Below, piece after piece: positions 6,590 to 12,793 of a stretch of DNA of 27,955 bases; the first letter of the stretch is position 1, and every line of letters begins with the position of its first letter. Made by a program: the position numbers and the translations under genes. Source of the DNA: CAYZYO01 sp964482585. Its GTDB lineage: Bacteria; Bacillota; Syntrophomonadia; Syntrophomonadales; Syntrophomonadaceae. The stretch lies in NCBI GenBank assembly GCA_964482585.1, contig CAYZYO010000010.1, positions 1-27,955 of the forward strand, read 5' to 3'. Below the pieces are notes generated by a model, which was not told where the DNA came from, made no database searches, and saw only the letters and a list, made by a program, of their open reading frames with translations.

Positions 6590-6601
6590 TTATGCAAAAT
6601 T
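6563..6601. repeat. Copy B of the 40-bp dispersed repeat
   Basis: It is 39 bases long and matches 1114-1153 at about 36 positions with one deletion, which shifts the minus-strand reading frame relative to copy A. The surrounding sequence of the two copies is unrelated. Confidence 0.6.
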
Positions 6602-6661
6602 CTATTTATTTGCCAAAACATATTTTACCATAAATCACTTATTAACCCCTATTAAACTAAA

Positions 6662-6695
6662 TAAAAAAACCCCGGATTTTTAAAAATACGGGGTT
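6662..6695 (-). terminator. Rho-independent terminator of the riboflavin operon
   Basis: Read on the minus strand, AACCCCG pairs with CGGGGTT around an AT-rich centre that itself can pair (ATTTTTAAAAAT), followed by seven T residues in total. It begins 14 bases after the ribH stop codon. Confidence 0.85.
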
Positions 6696-6708
6696 AGAGG
6701 TTTATTTT

Positions 6709-7179
6709 TTACTTTTGCTCTATTGCTTTAATTAAATTCACCATTTCAATAGCTGTTACTGCAGCATCAAAACCCTTATTCCCTGCTTTAGTTCCAGCCC
6801 GTTCGATAGCCTGTTCAATTGTGTCAGCAGTAATAATACCATATATTACCGGGACCCCAGTATTTAAACCTACCTGGGCTATTCCCTTGGTTACTTCGGC
6901 TGATACATATTCAAAATGAGGAGTTGCTCCACGAATTACCGCCCCCAGGCAAATAATAGCATCATAATCCTTCTGGGCCATTTTTTGCGCCAGCAATGGC
7001 ATTTCAAAAGCACCCGGCACCCATGCTATTTCTATATTATCCGGATTAACATTGTGTCTGGTTAAAGCATCAATACAACCTGACATTAATTTGTTGGTAA
7101 TAAATTCATTAAATCTTGATATGATTATGCCAATTTTTTGATTATCTCCTAAAAGATTTCCCTCATAAACCCTTGACAC
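6709..7179 (-). CDS. ribH: 6,7-dimethyl-8-ribityllumazine synthase (riboflavin synthase beta chain)
   Basis: It condenses 5-amino-6-ribitylamino-uracil with 3,4-dihydroxy-2-butanone 4-phosphate to give lumazine, the last intermediate before riboflavin. The 156-residue length is typical. The substrate pocket is visible in SRFNEFITNKLM (21-32), WVPGAFEMPL (53-62) and GAVIRGATPHFEYV (79-92), with the catalytic His at H88. The protein normally assembles into pentamers or 60-mer capsids. The start is GTG preceded by GGGAGG at about 8 bases. It is the last gene of the rib operon, separated from ribBA by 207 bases in which I see no gene and no clear promoter, and followed by a strong terminator. Confidence 0.97.
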   Translation of the reverse strand: MSRVYEGNLLGDNQKIGIIISRFNEFITNKLMSGCIDALTRHNVNPDNIEIAWVPGAFEMPLLAQKMAQKDYDAIICLGAVIRGATPHFEYVSAEVTKGIAQVGLNTGVPVIYGIITADTIEQAIERAGTKAGNKGFDAAVTAIEMVNLIKAIEQK

Positions 7180-7386
7180 CTTATAATTACCTCCCTATCC
7201 GCTTTTATTATATTTTTTTAATAAACAACCAGATGTATTTCACTTTTTTAAATTAGCTTATGTCAAAATCCCTGAATAAAACCACAATCACCTGTTACAT
7301 CAACTAAATTCTATACCAGTACAAAACCTTATATAAACCCGTTGTTTTCGTATCGTAATCCACGTTTATTTCCGTTTTAACAAATA

Positions 7387-8586
7387 TTAACTGAAATTCA
7401 CCATAATATGACCCATCTTATCTTTCTTGGTCTTTAAATACCGGCGGTTTTCGGGCTTAAACGGTATTTCTATAGGAACTCTTTCCACAACCTCAAGTCC
7501 ATATCCTTCAATTCCTTTTATTTTCTTGGGATTATTAGTCATTAAGCGCATTTTTCTTAATCCCAGGTCAACTAATATCTGGGCACCTATCCCATAGTCA
7601 CGCAGGTCTGCAGGGAAACCTAATTCCAGATTAGCTTCAACCGTATCTCTGCCATTATCCTGCAGCTTATATGCTTTTATTTTATTTACCAGTCCTATCC
7701 CCCTGCCTTCCTGGCGCATATATAGAAGAACCCCTTTGCCTGCCTTCTCAATCATGCTCAAAGCAGTTGCTAACTGTTCCCCACAATCACAGCGTTTTGA
7801 TGCAAACACATCACCGGTAAGGCACTCAGAATGAACCCTGACTAAAACCGGTTCATTTTCTTCCCACTCGCCTTTTACCAATGCAATATGTTCTTTGCCA
7901 TCCAATAGAGATTTATAACCAATAGCAGTGAAATCACCATAGGCAGTAGGTAATGCAGCATCATCTACTCTAACAATAAGTTTTTCCTTATGCCTGCGAT
8001 ATTCGATTAAATCAGCAATAGAAACAATTTTCAGATCATGCTTTTTAGAAAATTCTATCAGTTCTGGAAGCCGGGCCATTGTTCCATCTTCACTCATAAC
8101 TTCGCAAATTACGGTTGCTGGATAAAGGCCGGCTAATCTAGCTAAATCAATTGAACCTTCAGTATGTCCGGCTCTCCTTAAGACTCCTCCCTCTTTGTAC
8201 CTTAAAGGAAATATATGACCCGGTTTTCTAAAATCTCCCGGTTTACTAGCATCAGATATTAATGCCTTAACTGTAGCTGCACGTTCAAAAGCAGATATTC
8301 CAGTAGCAGTTGTTTTATAATCAACCGACACGGTAAAGGCTGTTTCATGATTATCTGTATTCTCTAACACCATAGGTTTAATACCAAGTTCATCAAGTTT
8401 TTCGCCAATAACAGGCACACAAACAAGCCCTTTGGCATAGGTAGCCATAAAATTAATAATATCAGGAGTCGTTTTTTCAGCGGCTACTATAATATCCCCT
8501 TCGTTTTCCCGGTGTTCATCATCTACTAGAATGACCATTTTACCTTCTTTAATATCATTTATTGCTTCTTCTATAGTATTTAACAT
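7387..8586 (-). CDS. ribBA: Bifunctional 3,4-dihydroxy-2-butanone 4-phosphate synthase / GTP cyclohydrolase II
   Basis: The N-terminal RibB domain (about 1-200) turns ribulose 5-phosphate into dihydroxybutanone phosphate; the C-terminal RibA domain (about 203-399) opens GTP to start the other branch. RibB shows VDDEHRENEGD (21-31) for metal and phosphate binding and RAGHTEGSIDLARLAG (138-153). RibA shows the zinc ligands C255, C266 and C268 (SECLTGDVFASKRCDC) and RQEGRGIGLVNKIKAYKLQD (291-310). Both active sites look complete, and 399 residues is the normal length for the fusion. The ATG has a GGGAGGGAG Shine-Dalgarno. It starts 15 bases after ribE, so the two are probably translated from one message. 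Confidence 0.97.
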   Translation of the reverse strand: MLNTIEEAINDIKEGKMVILVDDEHRENEGDIIVAAEKTTPDIINFMATYAKGLVCVPVIGEKLDELGIKPMVLENTDNHETAFTVSVDYKTTATGISAFERAATVKALISDASKPGDFRKPGHIFPLRYKEGGVLRRAGHTEGSIDLARLAGLYPATVICEVMSEDGTMARLPELIEFSKKHDLKIVSIADLIEYRRHKEKLIVRVDDAALPTAYGDFTAIGYKSLLDGKEHIALVKGEWEENEPVLVRVHSECLTGDVFASKRCDCGEQLATALSMIEKAGKGVLLYMRQEGRGIGLVNKIKAYKLQDNGRDTVEANLELGFPADLRDYGIGAQILVDLGLRKMRLMTNNPKKIKGIEGYGLEVVERVPIEIPFKPENRRYLKTKKDKMGHIMVNFS

Positions 8587-8601
8587 CTATACTCCCTCCC
8601 T

Positions 8602-9249
8602 TTAAATAAAGCCATGTTCTGCTAAAAACCCGGTGGTCATACCATCGCTTTTTTTGTCCTCACCTGCCTTTAAGAGCTTTTCCACATACCGGCCAATAAT
8701 ATCGCTTTCCAGGTTTACCATATCTCCTGGTCCCTTTATGCCAAGTGTAGTTAAATGTGCAGTATGCGGTATTAAAGAAACAGTAAAACTATCCGAAAAC
8801 ACATCCACAACGGTCAGGCTGATCCCATCAACAGCAACAGATCCTTTAGCAACTGTATACTTTAATACTGTATCTGGAGCCTTAATTCTATAAATAACGC
8901 TATTATCAAGCTTATTCTTTTGTATTATGATACCTAGACCATCTACATGTCCCTGGACAATATGTCCTCCCATCCTGTCATCTAATTTTAAAGCGCGTTC
9001 CAGGTTAACATTGCTCCCGGTTGTTAAGTATTTTAGAATAGTCTTATCAAGGGTCTCCGGCATTACATCAGCCACAAAATGTTTATCATCATGCTTAACC
9101 ACGGTTAAACATACGCCGCTTACTGCAATACTGTCTCCTATCTTTACATCTTCCAAAACTTTATGTGCCCTAACATCTAATTGAAAAGATTTACTGCCCC
9201 GGGTAATTCTCTGTATTATTCCGATTTCTTCAATGATTCCTGTAAAAAT
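8602..9249 (-). CDS. ribE: Riboflavin synthase, alpha subunit (apparent ATT start)
   Basis: It dismutates two lumazine molecules into riboflavin and ribitylaminouracil. The protein has the duplicated lumazine-binding barrel: the first half begins FTGIIEEIGIIQ, and the second half follows GGHIVQGHVDGLG and includes VDGISLTVVDV. Homologues begin MFTGIIE. Here the codon in the Met position is ATT (9249), preceded by GAGGTGATAGGT, a good Shine-Dalgarno at proper spacing. I place the start there, giving 215 residues. Standard starts in the same frame are GTG at 9258, which is part of that Shine-Dalgarno, and GTG at 9315, which would add 22 residues derived from the adjacent repeat element. The C-terminal tail after the second barrel is usual. 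It lies between ribBA (15 bases) and the repeat-filled gap before ribD. Confidence 0.93.
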   Translation of the reverse strand: MFTGIIEEIGIIQRITRGSKSFQLDVRAHKVLEDVKIGDSIAVSGVCLTVVKHDDKHFVADVMPETLDKTILKYLTTGSNVNLERALKLDDRMGGHIVQGHVDGLGIIIQKNKLDNSVIYRIKAPDTVLKYTVAKGSVAVDGISLTVVDVFSDSFTVSLIPHTAHLTTLGIKGPGDMVNLESDIIGRYVEKLLKAGEDKKSDGMTTGFLAEHGFI

Positions 9250-9304
9250 ACCTATCACCTCAATTTCATAAGTTAGTAGCAAATAGTTTGTGGTAGAAAA
9301 TTTA

Positions 9305-9574
9305 TGATTAACCACCTATCCACACAGATATTTCACAGATTTTACGCAAATTCCTTCTGTTTTTTTGTAAGTTTCGCTCACTACCTTCGGTTATCCTATT
9401 GCCCTGGCTGAAATACCTGTGTCTTGAAATCCGGTTTTGCAGGAGACTAAAGTCTCCCCTACAGTTAAGAAGTTTTCATACCACTGTTCATATAACATGT
9501 ACCAAAATATTACTATAACAAAACCTAACCCTAAAAAACATCTGTGTAAATCTGGGTTCATCTGTGGTTAATCA
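9305..9574. repeat. 270-bp element with terminal inverted repeats between ribE and ribD
   Basis: The ends are exact inverted copies for 11 bases (TGATTAACCAC at 9305-9315; GTGGTTAATCA at 9564-9574). The similarity continues inward for another 30 or so bases as an interrupted ACACAGAT / CACAGAT series on both arms. A related arm occurs at 27864-27915. Inside lie a REP-like palindrome (9442-9457) and the words TTCGCTC and CCTTCGG, also found in the element at 12526-12793. There is no coding capacity. The gap fills the space between two genes that are normally close, so it looks like an insertion into the operon. The ACCACAGATGAACACAGAT word is common in intergenic DNA of many bacteria. Confidence 0.55.
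9442..9457. repeat. Third REP-like palindrome
   Basis: GGAGACTAAAGTCTCC followed by CCTACAG matches the copies at 957-972 and 1001-1016, including the flanking GAAATCCGG upstream (GAATTCCGG in the other place). It is a single copy, not a doublet. Confidence 0.65.
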
Positions 9575-9582
9575 AATACTAT

Positions 9583-10698
9583 CTACTCCCTGCAATAATC
9601 CGGGTATCCAACAATACATATATCATCACCAAAACGTTTTATTTCAGATACCTTTATTCCTACTGCTTCACTCATTAATTCTTTTCCCTTTCCAGCTACT
9701 GGTGAAGGAGCTGATTCTCCTCCTATAACTTTGGGAGCCATAAACCAGTAAAACTTGTCAACCAGTTCCTTTTCTAAAATATAGGCATTTACCTGTGCTC
9801 CCCCTTCAATAAGGATACTGCATATACCAAGTTTTCCCAGTACCTTCAGGACTTTTTCAACCGGAAGCCTTTGAGGATCACCTCCAAGTTCAATTATTCT
9901 TACTCCTTCAATTTCAAGATCTTTTGCTTTATTCAGATCATTTATCCGTGAGGTAATAACTAAGCTTTTTTGTTCCTTGCTGCTTTTTACAATATTACAA
10001 TCTAAAGGTAAATCTAGATTACCATCTAATATTACCCGCACCGGATCCCTTTTATCATCTATATCTAAACGGGTATTCAGGCAGGGATTATCCTTTAAAA
10101 CGGTTCCTATTCCAACCATAATCGCGTCATAGGTATTCCTTAGATAATGAACATACTCCCGGGAACTATCCCCGGTAACCCATCGTGAATGTCCATTATA
10201 GGTAGCAATTTTCCCATCAAGGGTCATTGCTGTTTTCATGGTTACAAATGGCTCTTGAGTCTTTATATATTTAAAGAAGACTTCGTTTAATCTTACTGCC
10301 TCTTCTTCTAATAAACCAATCGTGGTATCTATTCCGGCATCCTGAAGAATCTGTATACCCTTTCCGGCAACCTTAGGATTAGGGTCTAGCGCAGCTATTA
10401 CTGCTCTTTTAATACCGGCCTTAACTACCGCATGAGCACATGGTGGAGTTCTGCCAAAATGGCTGCAGGGTTCCAGATTAACATACATAGTTGCTCCCCT
10501 GGCATTAAACCCGGCATCATTTAGTGCATGGATCTCTGCATGAAGAGTTCCCGCCTTCCTATGATATCCTTCCCCTACTATTTTCCCATCTTTTACTATT
10601 ACCGCTCCTACAACTGGATTGGGATTAGTTCTGCCAGAAGCTTTGGCTGCTAATTCTAAAGCACGTTGCATATATTTTTGGTCATCATGGTTATTCAT
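9583..10698 (-). CDS. ribD: Bifunctional diaminohydroxyphosphoribosylaminopyrimidine deaminase / 5-amino-6-(5-phosphoribosylamino)uracil reductase
   Basis: It carries out the second and third steps of the GTP branch of riboflavin synthesis. The N-terminal zinc deaminase (about 1-145) has HAEIHAL (53-59) with the catalytic Glu, and PCSHFGRTPPC with zinc ligands C78 and C87. The C-terminal NADPH-dependent reductase (about 148-371) has MKTAMTLDGKIAT, VGIGTVLKDNPCLNTR and the ILIEGGAQVNAYIL nucleotide-binding stretch. The length of 371 residues is normal. The ATG follows AGAGGTG by 6 bases. It is the first gene behind the FMN riboswitch and so is directly controlled by flavin supply. The 267 bases separating it from ribE are filled by an inverted-repeat element. 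Confidence 0.97.
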   Translation of the reverse strand: MNNHDDQKYMQRALELAAKASGRTNPNPVVGAVIVKDGKIVGEGYHRKAGTLHAEIHALNDAGFNARGATMYVNLEPCSHFGRTPPCAHAVVKAGIKRAVIAALDPNPKVAGKGIQILQDAGIDTTIGLLEEEAVRLNEVFFKYIKTQEPFVTMKTAMTLDGKIATYNGHSRWVTGDSSREYVHYLRNTYDAIMVGIGTVLKDNPCLNTRLDIDDKRDPVRVILDGNLDLPLDCNIVKSSKEQKSLVITSRINDLNKAKDLEIEGVRIIELGGDPQRLPVEKVLKVLGKLGICSILIEGGAQVNAYILEKELVDKFYWFMAPKVIGGESAPSPVAGKGKELMSEAVGIKVSEIKRFGDDICIVGYPDYCRE

Positions 10699-10734
10699 AA
10701 AGCACCTCTACTACTACATATATCCTTGTAACAC

Positions 10735-10760
10735 AAAAAACCCGATTCTTATCGGGTTTA
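10735..10760 (-). terminator. Attenuator hairpin of the FMN riboswitch
   Basis: On the minus strand AAACCCGAT and ATCGGGTTT form a 9-bp stem with a 4-base loop, followed by a T-run. It lies between the aptamer and ribD, so FMN binding probably favours it and stops transcription. A second hairpin, AGTACG/CGTACT, at about 10778-10798 sits between aptamer and terminator. Confidence 0.85.
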
Positions 10761-10810
10761 ATAGGCACAGCCAGTATAGTACGAAATTTAAACGTACTAC
10801 ACCAAGCCCT

Positions 10811-10920
10811 TCTTCTCCCATCCAGACTTTGACTGTCGGCTCTGGAATTTCACCAGATCCTGCCTTATATGGCTCACGGGCTATACCGTCGATAGGGAAT
10901 TTCACCCATCCCCGAAGAAA
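10811..10920 (-). promoter_or_regulatory. FMN riboswitch (RFN element)
   Basis: Read on the minus strand, the leader carries the hallmark RFN blocks in order: TTCTTCGGGG, GGGTGAAATTCCC, CGACGGT, GAGCC, GGTGAAATTCC, GAGCCGACAGTCAAAGTC and TGGATGGGAGAAGAA. The first and last blocks pair as the P1 stem. This aptamer binds FMN and lowers expression of riboflavin genes. The attenuator hairpin downstream indicates control at transcription elongation. It lies right before ribD, as expected. Confidence 0.97.
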
Positions 10921-10949
10921 GGATTATATTATATCATTTTATTGTATTA

Positions 10950-10978
10950 ATACTAGCATTACTGAATAGATTGGTCAA
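10950..10978 (-). promoter_or_regulatory. Promoter of the riboflavin operon
   Basis: TTGACC (10973-10978) and TAGTAT (10950-10955) are 17 bases apart. The expected transcription start falls about 20-25 bases before the riboswitch. The -35 box begins only 3 bases after the rpe stop codon, so the rib operon starts directly at the end of the upstream operon. Confidence 0.65.
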
Positions 10979-10980
10979 GA

Positions 10981-11631
10981 TCAACCCAGCCCTTTAAGGT
11001 CTAATACCGCTTTTGCTATATTATCGGATTGAAATATATAAGAACCGGCCACTAGTACATTACACCCCGCCTCTATGACCTGTTTGCCGGTATCTCGATT
11101 AATCCCCCCATCTACCTGCAGATATGCTCCAGAGTTACAATCATCTATCATTTTTCTTATTTTCTGTATTTTAGGTAAGACTCCAGAAATAAATTTTTGA
11201 CCTCCAAAACCAGGATTAACACTCATAACCAGAATAAGATCAATATATTCAATGACCTCTTCTAATAAGAATGCAGGTGTAGAAGGGTTAATTGCAACAC
11301 CTGCTTTTACTTCATATTTTTTGATCATTTCAATAACCCGGTGTAAATGCACACAGGCTTCCTGGTGAACCGTAATCATATTAGCCCCAGCTTTAACGAA
11401 TGCAGGGATATACTTTTCCGGTCTTTCTATCATCAAATGTACATCCAAAAACAGGCCGGTTTCCTTTCTAATATCTGCTGCTACATCCGGGCCAATGGTA
11501 ATATTAGGGACAAAATGCCCATCCATTACATCAATATGTACCCAATTAGCTCCTGCCCTTTCAACTTTAGCAATATCTGCAGCCAAATGGGCAAAATTTG
11601 CCGATAGAATTGATGGAGCAACTATTATCAC
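10981..11631 (-). CDS. rpe: Ribulose-phosphate 3-epimerase
   Basis: It interconverts ribulose 5-phosphate and xylulose 5-phosphate in the pentose phosphate pathway, close to the ribulose 5-phosphate pool used by RibBA. The TIM-barrel signatures are all present: VAPSILSANFAHL near the start, HIDVMDGHFVPN with metal-binding His and Asp, DVHLMIERPE, VMSVNPGFGGQKF and the phosphate-binding DGGIN and VAGSYIF. I choose GTG 11631, giving MIIVAPSIL at the family's usual N-terminus and 216 residues; the GTG at 11640 is inside the GAGAGG Shine-Dalgarno. The start overlaps the rsgA stop (GTGA), which suggests translational coupling. Confidence 0.95.
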   Translation of the reverse strand: MIIVAPSILSANFAHLAADIAKVERAGANWVHIDVMDGHFVPNITIGPDVAADIRKETGLFLDVHLMIERPEKYIPAFVKAGANMITVHQEACVHLHRVIEMIKKYEVKAGVAINPSTPAFLLEEVIEYIDLILVMSVNPGFGGQKFISGVLPKIQKIRKMIDDCNSGAYLQVDGGINRDTGKQVIEAGCNVLVAGSYIFQSDNIAKAVLDLKGLG

Positions 11632-12509
11632 TTGTAACACCTCTCATTTTCCTTTACTTCCTTTAACATGGAAATATAATTCTGATAACGGAATTCTTTT
11701 ACATATCCATTTTCTACAGCCCGTTTTATTCCACAATCCTTTTCTTTGCAGTGAACACAATTACTAAACTGGCATTCGAGAGCGTATTGGTTGAAATCTG
11801 GATAGTAAGTGGTTACATCTTGACTTTTTATTGGCGGCATATCTAAAACGTTAAAACCAGGGGTATCCGCAATCCAACCACCTAATGGCAATGGGTATAA
11901 TTCAACATGCCTGGTAGTATGCTTTCCTCTACCAATCTTTCTACTGACTTCTTGAGTCTTTATATCAACACCTAATAGGGAGTTTAATAGACTTGATTTT
12001 CCCGTTCCTGAAGGACCAGCAAATACAGCAATTTTATTCTTTATGGCTTCACTTAATTGATTAATACCCGTTCTCATTATTGCTGAAGTCATAATAAAAT
12101 TAAAGCCAACTGTTGGATAATAATCTTTGATCATAGTAGCTTTTTCATTTGCGGTTAAATCACACTTATTAAGTAGTATTAAAGGACTAATATTATTATA
12201 ATGAGCCAATAAAAGTAACCTGTCCAATAATAATAGAGATGGTTCAGGCTTATCATTGGCCATTACAATTATAACCATATCGACATTTGCTATTTTGGGT
12301 CTATAAAGCTGATTATCCCTCGGTAATACTTTTTCTAAAATACCTTTGTCATCTTTAAAAATACTAGCTATCACTTTATCTCCGGCAAGAACCTGTCCTT
12401 TTATTTTCCCTCTTAGTTTACATTCATAGATGTTTTTCTGTTGATCTTGGACATAGTAAAAGCCACCATAGTTTTTTAAAACCAGCCCTTCGATCTTCTG
12501 TTCTCCCAT
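11628..12509 (-). CDS. rsgA: Ribosome small subunit-dependent GTPase A
   Basis: This circularly permuted GTPase checks late maturation of the 30S subunit. The 293 residues comprise an N-terminal OB-fold (about 1-65), then the permuted G domain with G4 NKCDL (114-118) ahead of G1 GPSGTGKS (165-172) and G3 DTPGFN (215-220), and a C-terminal zinc finger with C246, C251, H253 and C259. The family usually reads SGVGKS in G1; here it is SGTGKS, which keeps the catalytic Lys. The ATG follows GGGAGG. That Shine-Dalgarno lies only 5 bases from the boundary of the inverted-repeat element upstream, so the element probably changes how far rsgA is coupled to prkC. rsgA overlaps rpe by 4 bases. Confidence 0.96.
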   Translation of the reverse strand: MGEQKIEGLVLKNYGGFYYVQDQQKNIYECKLRGKIKGQVLAGDKVIASIFKDDKGILEKVLPRDNQLYRPKIANVDMVIIVMANDKPEPSLLLLDRLLLLAHYNNISPLILLNKCDLTANEKATMIKDYYPTVGFNFIMTSAIMRTGINQLSEAIKNKIAVFAGPSGTGKSSLLNSLLGVDIKTQEVSRKIGRGKHTTRHVELYPLPLGGWIADTPGFNVLDMPPIKSQDVTTYYPDFNQYALECQFSNCVHCKEKDCGIKRAVENGYVKEFRYQNYISMLKEVKENERCYK

Positions 12510-12525
12510 ACATTCCTCCCATTAA

Positions 12526-12793
12526 TTAGTGAATAGTGAATAGAGAATAGTTTCTGTAGAAAAAAGCTGCCGCTTTTTTCTTTTATATCATAATCCCGAA
12601 GGAATTATTTTAACGCGTATGAGCGAAGCGATATCGCGCCTCACCCAATCTAATGCACTCTTTTATTTTATACCATAATATAATAACCTAATTATAAAAA
12701 TCATTGCCCTCTGCGGTTAATCCAATACAATCAAAGGAAAACGCCAGTTTTCCTACCATCTCTATTCTCTGTTCTCTATTCACTATTCTCTAA
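12526..12793. mobile_element. MITE-like 268-bp element between prkC and rsgA
   Basis: The terminal inverted repeats are 25 bases long (12526-12550 and 12769-12793) with 23 matches; each starts TTAG(T/A)GAATAGTGAATAG. The interior has no ORF but contains two clean hairpins (AAAAAAGC/GCTTTTTT at 12560-12579; GGAAAAC/GTTTTCC at 12736-12753) and the palindrome GCGATATCGC. The right end overlaps the end of prkC and supplies its TAG stop codon; the left end abuts the rsgA Shine-Dalgarno. No target-site duplication is clear. The terminal repeats, small size and lack of genes fit a non-autonomous element. The GTGAATAG motif also repeats in tandem, so slippage may have shaped the ends. Confidence 0.55.

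Larger units (their letters stand above)
6291..6708. other. 418-base intergenic region between the DUF1646 gene and ribH
   Basis: It holds the Shine-Dalgarno and promoter of the DUF1646 gene, an ORF fragment on the minus strand (6476-6589), copy B of the 40-bp repeat and the terminator that closes the riboflavin operon. I see no intact gene. Confidence 0.6.

Noticed and set aside
8633..9184. Plus-strand open frames over ribE
   Set aside because: They are antisense to a clearly conserved gene, have no Shine-Dalgarno and no protein-like motif.
12526..12793. CRISPR-like array because of the repeated GAATAG units
   Set aside because: The units are 7-8 bases long, directly adjacent and without spacers; they are the ends of an inverted-repeat element.
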